Positions 29,107 to 37,547 are shown, counted from the stretch's first letter. The stretch: 64,000 nt of DNA from Paraburkholderia aromaticivorans (GCF_002278075.1 NZ_CP022990.1:868001-932000); one strand, 5' to 3'. The notes: a model not told the origin generated them from the sequence alone. Numbers and translations: made by a program.

Positions 29107-30284
29107 GCCTGGTCGGCCGGGAAGTTTTTCACCGCGCGTTCGAACAGTTCGCGCGGCGCGCTGTAAAGGCCGCGTCCGAGCAAACCCGCGCGGCCGTCGG
29201 CGCCGATCATCGCGATGGCGGCCAGCGGCGCAATGCCTTGCTCGACGACGCGCGCGGCATCGAGCACACCGGGCAAGCGTTGGAATGACGGATGCGGTTC
29301 CGTGTGGATGCGCGGCTGCTTCTCGCGCCAGCCGGCGGGCAGATACGCTTCGAAGGCTTGCGCAGGTTCAGCCGCGAATGCGAGCGCTTGCGCGCCGAAG
29401 CCCGCCGCGTCGATCACACCGCTGTCGCCGGTGAGCCGCGCCGCGAGGGCGTGCTGCTGCGGATCGAGGCGTGGACCGTGTGGCGCACCCGCTTCAGCGG
29501 TGAACCAATGCGACGGCGAACCCGCAAGCCGAATGCCCACGCGCTCGCCGTTGCCCGCCAACGCCACCACGAGCGTCGATGCCGATGCCGATGCCGCCGC
29601 AAGCATCAACTTGCAAGCGGCCATCCACAGCGTAAGAAAAAACAGTGGCGTTTGCGCGAGCATCGCGTCGATATCCGCATGATCGACTCGCGGCGCGAGC
29701 AGCGTGCGCAACGCGGCGCTTGCGCTCGTCGTGCGCGCGTGCAGATCGTCGCCGCCATCGATACCGGTTTGCGCGAGTGGGAAGAGATCGATCGGCCCTT
29801 GCGCCAGCGCGTCGCTCAAAGCAGGCGCGAGCACGTCGTCACGCCACTTCAGTCGTTCGACGATGCGCCCGTCGCGGCCGCCGAAGCGAATCTGCGGACC
29901 CGCGCCGCTGCCGAGCAGCGACCATGCGCGCGACTCGTGATCGTTCGCATCCGTTACTTCGACCAGCGTCGTGCGCGGCGAGATCACGGCGGCAAGCGGC
30001 GTCACCACGCCGTACGCTTGCGCGCTCTCAAGCCGCACTTCGCCCTGCGCGATCAAACGTTCGGCGTGCGCTTCATCTTTCGCCCAGCCTTCGTACAGGC
30101 AGCACAACACGGCGGAAGACAGCACCGGCGCCGATGGCTTGCCCGCATCGTCGAACGGCGGTCCCGCATGAAGCAGGGTGAATTCGGGCAGCTCGACCGC
30201 TTCGCGCGCCGTGACGACGCCGCTCCATCGCGGACGCACCGCGTGAATCCGGCTCAGCGCCAGCGCATTGGCATCCGCGTGCAT
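29103..30284 (-). CDS. AllG/YlbE-like DUF1116 protein
   Basis: A 393 aa protein resembling E. coli YlbE (AllG), a subunit of oxamate carbamoyltransferase in allantoin breakdown. Shared landmarks are FTLLHAGPPFDD, CCLYEGWAKDEAHAERLI, GDDLHARTTSASAALRTLL, ALAGNGERVGIRLAG with WFTAEAG, and RVVEQGIAPLAAIAMIGADG. It is about 25-30 residues shorter than YlbE, mostly in central loops. The usual partners AllF (FdrA-like) and AllH (DUF2877) are absent from this window. The ATG lies 3 bases before the CoxG-like stop. Carbamoyl transfer is only an inference. Confidence 0.85.
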   Translation of the reverse strand: MHADANALALSRIHAVRPRWSGVVTAREAVELPEFTLLHAGPPFDDAGKPSAPVLSSAVLCCLYEGWAKDEAHAERLIAQGEVRLESAQAYGVVTPLAAVISPRTTLVEVTDANDHESRAWSLLGSGAGPQIRFGGRDGRIVERLKWRDDVLAPALSDALAQGPIDLFPLAQTGIDGGDDLHARTTSASAALRTLLAPRVDHADIDAMLAQTPLFFLTLWMAACKLMLAAASASASTLVVALAGNGERVGIRLAGSPSHWFTAEAGAPHGPRLDPQQHALAARLTGDSGVIDAAGFGAQALAFAAEPAQAFEAYLPAGWREKQPRIHTEPHPSFQRLPGVLDAARVVEQGIAPLAAIAMIGADGRAGLLGRGLYSAPRELFERAVKNFPADQA

Positions 30285-30287
30285 GGT

Positions 30288-30971
30288 TCAGCGGCTCCCG
30301 AAGCTGAAGACGCCGCGCAAGCGCGACCACAGCATCTTCCAGAACAGATTGCCCAGGTCGAGCGGCGCGTTCTTCGGTTGAGTACGCAGCGCGGGTCGCG
30401 GTTCGACGCGCGGCTGCGGCGCGGACGCCGGCACCGCTTCGACGACAGAAGGCCTCGCGACAGCTGGCTCAAGCGTCGGCTCAGCCACGGGCGGTTCCAC
30501 ACCGGCAACGCTCACCGGTCCCGCCTCGTCGAGCTTCGCCCGCAGACTCCCCGCGAACGCTTCCGTCATGCGCGTCGCCAGTTCCTTGACGATGCCGCCG
30601 CGCGAGAATTGCGCGAGGCTGCCGCCGATCGTGTAATCCACCTTCACGTCGACGCGCGTCTCGCTCGCCGTCACCGCTTCGAGCGAAAACGACGCCACGC
30701 CCTTCACGCGCGATGAGCTCTTGCGATCTACGCCTGTCCCCGAAATACTGCCGCGATACTGCTCATCGTCGAGCTTCATCTCGCCGTCGCCCGCAAAAGA
30801 CGCGACAATCGGCCCGAGCTTGACCGTCATTGCCAGCTTGAGCAGGCCGTTCTCGACCGGTGCCGTGAGCGACGCGCCCGGCAGGCACGCGACAACCCCG
30901 GGCGTATCGTGAAAGCGCGCCCACACGGCGTCGCGCGGATACGGCACGGCGAAGCTTTGTTCGATTTCCAT
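30288..30971 (-). CDS. CoxG-like SRPBCC family protein
   Basis: A 227 aa protein starting MEIEQSFAVPYPRDAVWARF, with the CoxG domain up to about residue 150 (VVACLPGASL, KLGPIVASFAGDGEMKLDD, RVDVKVDYTIGGSLAQFSRG). A Pro/Ala-rich linker and a positively charged C-terminus containing NLFWKMLWSRLRGVFSF suggest membrane association. CoxG recruits or assembles carbon-monoxide-dehydrogenase-type molybdenum enzymes. It follows the 2Fe-2S subunit gene by 25 bases. Confidence 0.9.
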   Translation of the reverse strand: MEIEQSFAVPYPRDAVWARFHDTPGVVACLPGASLTAPVENGLLKLAMTVKLGPIVASFAGDGEMKLDDEQYRGSISGTGVDRKSSSRVKGVASFSLEAVTASETRVDVKVDYTIGGSLAQFSRGGIVKELATRMTEAFAGSLRAKLDEAGPVSVAGVEPPVAEPTLEPAVARPSVVEAVPASAPQPRVEPRPALRTQPKNAPLDLGNLFWKMLWSRLRGVFSFGSR

Positions 30972-30996
30972 TGCGTATAGGTCCGTAGTCGATGGT

Positions 30997-31518
30997 TCAG
31001 GCCGTCACCGCAACCGATGCGAGCGGCGTCGCCGCACGGTCGCGTCGCGCATCGAGCACGCGTCGGATCGCGCGCACGATGCCCACATAGCCCGTGCAAC
31101 GGCATAGATTGCCGGACAATTCCAGACGCACGCGTGCGTCGTCGGCATCGGGCAAGCGAGTGACGATGTCGCGCGCCGTCATCAACATGCCCGGCGTACA
31201 GTAGCCGCATTGCAGGGCGTGTTCCGCCGTGAAGGCCGCGCGCAGCTCGTTCATGGTGGCGTCGTCGTCGAAGCCTTCGATGGAACGCACCGTGCTGCCC
31301 GCGCAACTGATTGCGGGCGTGATGCACGAGCGCGTCGGCACGCCGTCCACGTCGATCGTGCACGCGCCGCACACGCCCTGCTCGCAGCCAATGTTGGTCC
31401 CGCACAGCATGCGCTGTTCGCGCAGAAAATCCGCGAGACTCGTGCGCGGCTCCACGCGATCCACGACCTTCGATTGATTGACGACGAGTTCGATCGTCTT
31501 GATGAATGCGTCGCTCAT
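30997..31518 (-). CDS. Molybdenum hydroxylase, [2Fe-2S] small subunit (CoxS-like)
   Basis: A 173 aa iron-sulfur subunit of a xanthine-oxidase-family hydroxylase. The plant-type cluster uses Cys45, Cys50, Cys53 and Cys65 (GCEQGVCGACTIDVDG and SC), and the second cluster uses Cys104, Cys107, Cys139 and Cys141 (LQCGYCTPGM and NLCRCTGY). It carries electrons from the molybdenum site to FAD. It overlaps the FAD subunit gene by four bases. Confidence 0.95.
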   Translation of the reverse strand: MSDAFIKTIELVVNQSKVVDRVEPRTSLADFLREQRMLCGTNIGCEQGVCGACTIDVDGVPTRSCITPAISCAGSTVRSIEGFDDDATMNELRAAFTAEHALQCGYCTPGMLMTARDIVTRLPDADDARVRLELSGNLCRCTGYVGIVRAIRRVLDARRDRAATPLASVAVTA

Positions 31519-32351
31519 GATGCGTTTCCGCCCTGATTGCGAATGATCGCCGCCGCGCGCATGAGCGCGACGCGATGCACCTGATGTTCGTATGTCCCCG
31601 CTTCGACGCCCGCCGCTTCGAGATGCGCATCGTAGGCGTGCGTGTGCGGGTCGGCGTCGTCGATGAGCGTGCGGGCGTCGTCGATCGCATACGGCGGCCC
31701 GTCAATTGCGCCGATCACCGCGCGGCACACGCCCCGCGCCGCGTCGTCGATGAACACGGCGATCGCTTCCGCGAACTCGCCCGGCTTGCGATTGAACTTG
31801 TAGTAGCTCCAGCGCGCATCGGCCGAAAGACGCTTGAAGCGCACGCCGGTGAGTATCTCGTCGGGTTCGAGCGACGTGGTGAACGCGCCGGACATCCAGT
31901 CGCTACTGGCGACGACGCGCGCGCCGTTCGCGCCCGCCACCAGACACTGCGCATCGAGCGCGCGCATCGTGTTGATCCAGTCGGCGGCGGGATCGGCATG
32001 CGCGAGACTGCCGCCGAGCGTGCCGCGATTGCGCACCGCGCGATACGCGATGCCGCGCGCGACATATGGCATTAGTCCGCGCGTGCCGGTTTCGATCTTG
32101 CCGTCCTCGATTTCCGCGTGCGTGATACACGCGCCGAGCGTGACGACCTCGTCTTCGATGCCGCATGCGCGCAACGCCGCGATGCCGCGCAGATCCACGA
32201 GCATCTCCGGCTGCGCGAGACGCAGGTTCATCATCGGCCCGAGCGACTGGCTGCCGGACACGAACTTGGCCATGCCATCGGTGGGCGTGACGAGCGCGAT
32301 CGCTTCATCGCAGGCGAGCGGCTTTGCGTAGTCGTAGGTGGCGGCCTTCAT
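31515..32351 (-). CDS. Molybdenum hydroxylase, FAD-binding medium subunit (CoxM-like)
   Basis: A 278 aa flavin subunit. The FAD-binding motifs are AKFVSGSQSLGPMMNLRLA (about residue 29) and the pyrophosphate loop RNRGTLGGSLAHADPAADW (about 106). It passes electrons from the iron-sulfur subunit to an external acceptor. There is a four-base overlap with the large subunit gene upstream and with the small subunit gene downstream. Confidence 0.95.
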   Translation of the reverse strand: MKAATYDYAKPLACDEAIALVTPTDGMAKFVSGSQSLGPMMNLRLAQPEMLVDLRGIAALRACGIEDEVVTLGACITHAEIEDGKIETGTRGLMPYVARGIAYRAVRNRGTLGGSLAHADPAADWINTMRALDAQCLVAGANGARVVASSDWMSGAFTTSLEPDEILTGVRFKRLSADARWSYYKFNRKPGEFAEAIAVFIDDAARGVCRAVIGAIDGPPYAIDDARTLIDDADPHTHAYDAHLEAAGVEAGTYEHQVHRVALMRAAAIIRNQGGNAS

Positions 32352-34756
32352 GCGGTCATTCCTTTGAGCGCGCTCGTTTGCGTTTCACGCTGCTGCGCGA
32401 GCGCTTCGACGATCAGGCGCGGCGTGATCGGCAACTGATCGATGCGCACGCCGAGTCCGCGCAGCGCATCGTTCACGGCATTGGCGATCGCGGCGGGCGG
32501 TCCGATCGCGCCGCTTTCACCGATGCCCTTCTGGCCGAACTCCGTATAAGGCGCGGGCGTTTCCATGTGGTCGATGCGGATTGCAGGCACCTCGGTCGCG
32601 CCGGGCAGGATGTAGTCCGCGAGTGTCGAGGCGAGCGGCTGGCCGTCCTCGCTATACGGCATCGCCTCGTAGAGCGCCGTGCCGATGCCTTGCGCCGCGC
32701 CGCCATACACCTGACCGTCGACCACCATCGGATTGATCAGCACGCCGCCGTCCTCGACGATCGCGTAGTCGAGAATCTCGGTCTGACCGAGCGCGGGATC
32801 GACCGCGACGACCACCGCGTGACACGCGTAGCTGAAGGTGCCCGAATCGCGTTTCGCCTGATACGACGTCGACACTTCAAGACCGCGCGGATCGACATCG
32901 TGCGGCAGCAGTTGCGGCGCGAGATACCACGTGCGCGCCATGTCCTTCAGCGTGCGGCGCGCGTCCTTGCCGACGACCGCGCCATTCTCCCAGCGCACCT
33001 CGCTCAACGGCTCGCCGAGCAGATGCGCGCCGATCTTCATCAAGCGCTCTTTCAGCTCTTTCGACGCGCGGCCCACCGCGCCGCCCGCCATCACGATGGA
33101 ACGCGAGCCCCACGTGCCGGTGGAATACGGCGTGACGCCCGTGTCGCCGAGCACGATGCGCACGCGGTCCGTATCGATGCCCAGCACCTCGTGCGCGATC
33201 TGCGCGAGCGTGGTCTCCATGCTCTGGCCGTGCGAGTGCACGCCCGCGCGCACTTCGAGCACGCCGTCGGGCGTGAGGCGAATCACAGCGGGCTCGCGGC
33301 CCGGCACCATCGGAATGCCCCAGCCGTGATACACCGACGTGCCGTGCGCGCCCTGCTCGCAGAAGACCGACATGCCGAAGCCAATACGCCGTCCGTCCGG
33401 CTCGCCGCGACGCTGGCGCGCGCGCACGGCGGGCAGATCGATCGCGGCCATGGCGCGGCGCACCGCTTCGGGATAGTCGCCGCTGTCGAAGTGCTTGTTC
33501 GTAATGTTGTCGTACGGCATTTCGTGCGGCCCGACGAGACTGCGCAGGCGCACTTCGTAGGGCTCGATGCCCGCTTCCACCGCGATCGCGTCCATGATGG
33601 TTTCGATCGCATAGCACACGCCGGTTCGCGCGACACCGCGATACGGCAGGATCGGTGGCTTGTTGGTCGCGACCGACCACGTGCGGCAACGGAATCGTTC
33701 CATCTTGTACGGCCCCGGCAGAATGCTGCCCACCTGCGCCGCTTCCAGACACGCGGAGAACGGATACGACGAATACGCGCCCGAATCGACATGCGCCTCG
33801 CAATCGATCGCCAGCAGGCGGCCGTCGCTATCCGCGTAGCCGGTGATGTCGTAATCGTGTTCGCGGCAGTTGGCGTTTGCCGTAAGCTGCTCGCGCCGAT
33901 CCTCGATCCAGCGCACGGGCCGTTCCAGCTGCATGGCGAGCCAGCCGCAGCACACTTCCTCGGGCAGCAGAATGCCCTTGTAGCCGAAGCCGCCGCCGAC
34001 GTCCGGCGCGATCACGCGCACCTGGCCTTCGTCGAGGCCCAGACACTCCGCGAGCCCGGTGCGCGTGATGTGCGGCATCTGCGCCGACGTGTGCACGATC
34101 AGTTGCGAGAGTCTGCGATCCCAGTGCGCGACCACGCCGCGCCCTTCCATCGGTGCCATGCTCTGACGCGCGGTGCGCAGCTTGCGACGCACGCGGATCG
34201 GCGCATCGCGGCGAATCGCGTCGAGGTCGACCTCGGGTCTCGCATCGACGAACGTTTCCAGGAAAACGTTGTCGCCCCAGTGCTCATGCACGAGCGGCGA
34301 GCCTTCGCGGCGCGCATCGAGCATGTCGACCACGGCGGGCAGTTCCTCGAAATCGACGAACACCTGCGCGGCGATGTCTTCCGCTGCCGCGCGCGTCGCG
34401 GCCACGCACATCGCGATCGGCTCGCCCACCTGGCGCACCTTGCCGCTCGCGAGCACGGGCTGCTGCGAACTCTTGAAACCCGGCAGCGCCGAATTCGCGA
34501 CGATGGGCCGCACGCTTTCGAGATCGGCGAGCGTATAGATCGCGTTCGCGAACGCTTGCGGCTTCTCGATGCCGACAATATGCCCATGCGCGATCGGGCT
34601 GCGCACGAATGCCACATCGACCATGCCGACCATGCGGATGTTGGGCACGTATTCGCCGCGTCCGTGCATGAAGCGCTCGTCTTCCTTGCGCGCCAGCGAT
34701 GCGCCGATGCCTTGCGGCCTGTTGACGTCGCTGTGTTTCGGCGGACGTTTGATCAT
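32348..34756 (-). CDS. Molybdenum hydroxylase, molybdopterin-binding large subunit (CoxL-like)
   Basis: An 802 aa catalytic subunit of the xanthine oxidase family. It has GIGASLARKEDERFMHGRGE at the N-terminus, DVGGGFGYKGILLPEE (molybdopterin binding), and the C-terminal FGQKGIGESGAIGPPAAIAN with the catalytic Glu. The active-site loop reads LPYRGVARTGVCY, not the AYRCSFR of true CO dehydrogenase, so it should hydroxylate an organic, probably N-heterocyclic, substrate. A TTG at 34780 could extend it by 8 residues; the ATG at 34756 has GAGG upstream and is preferred. Confidence 0.93.
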   Translation of the reverse strand: MIKRPPKHSDVNRPQGIGASLARKEDERFMHGRGEYVPNIRMVGMVDVAFVRSPIAHGHIVGIEKPQAFANAIYTLADLESVRPIVANSALPGFKSSQQPVLASGKVRQVGEPIAMCVAATRAAAEDIAAQVFVDFEELPAVVDMLDARREGSPLVHEHWGDNVFLETFVDARPEVDLDAIRRDAPIRVRRKLRTARQSMAPMEGRGVVAHWDRRLSQLIVHTSAQMPHITRTGLAECLGLDEGQVRVIAPDVGGGFGYKGILLPEEVCCGWLAMQLERPVRWIEDRREQLTANANCREHDYDITGYADSDGRLLAIDCEAHVDSGAYSSYPFSACLEAAQVGSILPGPYKMERFRCRTWSVATNKPPILPYRGVARTGVCYAIETIMDAIAVEAGIEPYEVRLRSLVGPHEMPYDNITNKHFDSGDYPEAVRRAMAAIDLPAVRARQRRGEPDGRRIGFGMSVFCEQGAHGTSVYHGWGIPMVPGREPAVIRLTPDGVLEVRAGVHSHGQSMETTLAQIAHEVLGIDTDRVRIVLGDTGVTPYSTGTWGSRSIVMAGGAVGRASKELKERLMKIGAHLLGEPLSEVRWENGAVVGKDARRTLKDMARTWYLAPQLLPHDVDPRGLEVSTSYQAKRDSGTFSYACHAVVVAVDPALGQTEILDYAIVEDGGVLINPMVVDGQVYGGAAQGIGTALYEAMPYSEDGQPLASTLADYILPGATEVPAIRIDHMETPAPYTEFGQKGIGESGAIGPPAAIANAVNDALRGLGVRIDQLPITPRLIVEALAQQRETQTSALKGMTA

Positions 34757-34776
34757 CGTGTCGGGCCTCGCGTCTT

Positions 34777-36039
34777 TCAAGCGGCGCGCGCGAGCGGCAG
34801 CGTGGGCGAGACGGCGTCGTAACGCACGCCGTCCCGCAAGCAGAACAGGGGAGACAGCATGCGGTCGGTGATGACCTGCGTGCCTTCGTTGTCCTCCAGC
34901 ACCCAGCGGCCGCGCCGGTCGTCGAGCACGCTGATGTCGGCGCCGCGCCCCACTTGCAGCGTGCCGATGGTGTCCTCCATGCCTATCATCTTCGCGGCAT
35001 TGCAGGTCGTCATCGCGACGACGTGATTCAGCGGCAGGCCGAGCGCGAGCATGCTCGTCATCGCGCTGACGAGACTGAACTGGGTGCGGCCGAGGAACGA
35101 GTGTTCCTCGTCGGGATGGCTATCGGGCGTGCCGGCGGGAGCCGGAACGTGCGTGTTGTAGCCGTGCATGTCGGCCCCCAGCGTGTCGGGTACGACGCCC
35201 TCGCCGAGCACGACGCGCGCCGTCTTGAAGCTGAAATGCGAACCGTGACCGACGTCGATCTTCAGACCGTGCGCGACCGCTTCATGCACCAGCGGATGCA
35301 GTTTTCCGTTCTCCTCGACGAAGCCGCCCGGATGGCGGCTGAACGGATGCGCGAGAATATCGCCGGGCTTGAGCGTCTCCACGACCTGCCTGAAGATCGA
35401 ATCGGGTTGCACGGGCAGAGCGCCGCTTTCGGGCTTCGGCCACAGTTGACCGAAGTGGATATACAAGGGCAATTCGGCGGCACGACCGATCTTCGCCGCG
35501 ATCTTCATGACGTCGAGCCCCCAGCGCGCGAAGCCGCCAATTTCCGCGTGCGCTTTGATGCCCTTCACGAGATCCGGATTCGCGCGGATCGACTTGATGG
35601 TCGCGTCGGCATCGAGGCAATCGGGACGATAGAGGTCCGGGTAATAGTGGCCTTCCAGACCGCCGACCAGATAAGCTGAGACATAAGCGAGCACGCGGGT
35701 GGCCGAGCGCTCCACCACGTAGTGCCGGAACCCTGGAATCGTGATGCAGCTCGAACCGCCCTGATCGACAATGGTCGTCACGCCGGACTGCACGCCGCAC
35801 TGGTCCGCGTTCAGTCCGAAGCGTCCGGTGACGTACTGATACACATGGCCATGCGTATCGATGAGGCCGGGCAGCACCAGCTTGCCGCTGCAATCGACCT
35901 GTTCGGCGTGCGGCGCCTCGCTCCCGAGATCGGCGCCGAGCGCGGCGATGACGCCGTTGTCCACCAGTACGTCGAGGGTTGCGTCGATTTTCTGGGCGGG
36001 GTCGATCACGCGGCCCCCTTTGAGCAAAACTTGTGACAT
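34777..36039 (-). CDS. Amidohydrolase/deacetylase family metallohydrolase (dihydroorotase-like)
   Basis: A 420 aa TIM-barrel hydrolase. Metal ligands are visible in LPGLIDTHGHVYQYVTG (His63, His65), a possible bridging Lys162 in LVKGIKAHAEIGG, PLYIHFGQLW, ILAHPFSRHP and the Asp of TLGADMHGYNTHV. The family opens cyclic amides or removes N-acyl groups. As first gene behind the sigma54 promoter (start near 36068), it may open the ring hydroxylated by the molybdenum enzyme encoded next. The upstream in-frame ATG at 36144 would place the promoter inside the gene, so the start at MSQVLLKGGRVID is preferred. Confidence 0.88.
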   Translation of the reverse strand: MSQVLLKGGRVIDPAQKIDATLDVLVDNGVIAALGADLGSEAPHAEQVDCSGKLVLPGLIDTHGHVYQYVTGRFGLNADQCGVQSGVTTIVDQGGSSCITIPGFRHYVVERSATRVLAYVSAYLVGGLEGHYYPDLYRPDCLDADATIKSIRANPDLVKGIKAHAEIGGFARWGLDVMKIAAKIGRAAELPLYIHFGQLWPKPESGALPVQPDSIFRQVVETLKPGDILAHPFSRHPGGFVEENGKLHPLVHEAVAHGLKIDVGHGSHFSFKTARVVLGEGVVPDTLGADMHGYNTHVPAPAGTPDSHPDEEHSFLGRTQFSLVSAMTSMLALGLPLNHVVAMTTCNAAKMIGMEDTIGTLQVGRGADISVLDDRRGRWVLEDNEGTQVITDRMLSPLFCLRDGVRYDAVSPTLPLARAA

Positions 36040-36070
36040 ATACGGTACGTTCGATGTCCGTTGAGATGCG

Positions 36071-36079
36071 TGGTGTACC
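36071..36079. promoter_or_regulatory. TGGTGTACC operator candidate over the sigma54 promoter start
   Basis: This motif lies between the -12 element and the predicted start site of the minus-strand operon, a natural place for repression. It is repeated at 36274 and resembles the palindrome at 23174. Confidence 0.5.
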
Positions 36080-36094
36080 GCAAATTGTGTGCCG
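36079..36094 (-). promoter_or_regulatory. Sigma54 (-24/-12) promoter for amidohydrolase-molybdenum hydroxylase operon
   Basis: Read on the minus strand, CGGCAC-ACAAT-TTGCG keeps GGCAC-N5-TTGC with GG and GC 12 bases apart. The predicted start is near 36068, about 29 bases before the amidohydrolase ATG. The first and last consensus bases (T and W) are not matched. Confidence 0.65.
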
Positions 36095-36273
36095 GTTTTT
36101 TGCCGCGTCGTTGAAAACGACGATTTCCGTTTTAGAACAACCATTTACAAGATCGAACTCGCCCAGATGCGTGCCGTACCACACAAATCTGCGAAAGCAT
36201 GCGCACCAATTCGGAGAGCTCGCGCCGGGCCGCGCACCTCGAACAGCCATCATGCCTTCTTATGGTGATTTGA

Positions 36274-36282
36274 TGGTGTACC
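36274..36282. promoter_or_regulatory. Second TGGTGTACC operator candidate
   Basis: An exact repeat of the motif at 36071, 115 bases upstream of the MarR start at 36397. It fits autoregulation of that MarR gene. Confidence 0.45.
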
Positions 36283-36396
36283 CCGGAATTTGCGACAGCC
36301 CGTCGATTCGGCCTAGAATGGCGTAGGTAAAGTGCGCCGCGACGGTTATGCGCGCACGCGCCCACGCTCGTCTATTTCTGACCCGAGATCGTTCCT

Positions 36397-36963
36397 ATGC
36401 GAACCACCCCTACCGAACATATCGACATTCAACGTATCCGCGCGGAACTCTCCGAGCGGCAGGCGCGCTCGCCTCTGTTTTCGCGGCCGGGTTTTCTCAT
36501 TCGCCGCATGCATCAGATCCATACCTTTCTGTTCGCGCAGGAAACGAGCGAGTTCAACATCACGCCCGTGCAGTACAGCCTGCTCACCGCGCTCGATTCG
36601 TTGGGCGAGATGGACCAGAACACACTCGCGATCGAAGTCGGGCTGGAGCGGTCGAGCGTCGCGGAAGTGATTCCGCGCCTGACCGCGCGCGGTCTCGTGA
36701 GCCGTACCCAGGCCGAGCACGACAAGCGGTTGAGGCTCGTCAAGCTGACGCCTGCGGGAAAGCGCCTGGTGAAGAAAATGGCGCAGGCCGTACAGCGCGC
36801 GCACGATCGCACCATCGAGCATCTGTCGCCCGTCGAGCGCGATATGTTCATGCTGCAGATAATCCGCCTCGTCGAGGCGAACAACTCGGACAGCCTCGTG
36901 CCCTTCCGTCTGCCGGACAGCCAGTTGCTCGCGCAGGACGAAAGTTCGGTCGATGTGACCTGA
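36397..36963 (+). CDS. MarR family transcriptional regulator (paralogue of the 22391 gene)
   Basis: A 188 aa winged-helix repressor with RPGFLIRRMHQIHTFLFAQE, ITPVQYSLLTALDSLGEMDQ, the recognition helix LERSSVAEVIPRLTARGLVS and wing RTQAEHDKRLRLVKLTPAGK. It is close to the MarR protein at the other end of the region. Similar MarR proteins (for example NicR, BadR) control N-heterocycle or aromatic-acid pathways. It is divergent from the amidohydrolase operon and probably represses it. Confidence 0.92.
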   Translation: MRTTPTEHIDIQRIRAELSERQARSPLFSRPGFLIRRMHQIHTFLFAQETSEFNITPVQYSLLTALDSLGEMDQNTLAIEVGLERSSVAEVIPRLTARGLVSRTQAEHDKRLRLVKLTPAGKRLVKKMAQAVQRAHDRTIEHLSPVERDMFMLQIIRLVEANNSDSLVPFRLPDSQLLAQDESSVDVT

Positions 36964-37547
36964 ACTCAATGCCTCGCTCCGGATGGCTCATCAATATCGA
37001 TGCCGCATCATCGATGGTTTCAGGCGCAGCGGATCGCTAAAAGCGCTTGCTAGCGCCTCGCACGAAGCCACGGAATCCGGATCGGGCACTCGCAAGAATT
37101 CTTCGACGCGGCCGACGCGTAGCCAACGCGAATCTTCAACACTGCGCGATGATTCGGCAGAGAACCCATCTCGCCGAAGAGCAAACCAACAACCGCACCC
37201 CGCAGGTCTATCCTGCCGTGATTCCGCCACGACCATTTGAGAAAGACACCGCGGCTCGATGACTTGCCGCGTTGCGACCGCGGTTCACCACCTTTGGCGC
37301 GCGGCCAGTTTATTTCGGTTAGCTGATTATTCACAGTCTGGCTCCCGTGACTGCGCGGAGCCTGGCAATCGGGCGTCGACGTCAATTCAACTGTGCGCCC
37401 GAGCCCCACACCGCGCGCGCTGGGTCCCGCCGCGCTCCAGCACCGCTCGTTCGTGACGTTCTCGAGGTTAGCCTGGAATGAGGCACGCTTGCCGCAGACC
37501 CGGCGAACGTCTTTCTCCACGAACGCCCTGCTATACCGGATATCACA

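Larger units (their letters stand above)
36040..36396. promoter_or_regulatory. Divergent control region, amidohydrolase operon / MarR gene
   Basis: This 357-base AT-richer region contains a minus-strand sigma54 promoter (36079-36094) and two exact copies of TGGTGTACC (36071-36079 and 36274-36282), plus a partial reverse copy GTACCACAC near 36177. Confidence 0.6.

Noticed and set aside
30288..34756. Annotation as carbon monoxide dehydrogenase (coxLMSG)
   Set aside because: The large-subunit loop lacks the AYRCSFR copper-site Cys, and the neighbours are amide- and ureide-type enzymes.
32324..34822. An open frame of 832 codons on the plus strand opposite the molybdenum hydroxylase large subunit
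   Set aside because: It is antisense to a gene with complete family motifs, is extremely His/Arg-rich, and matches nothing. Long antisense frames are expected at this GC content.
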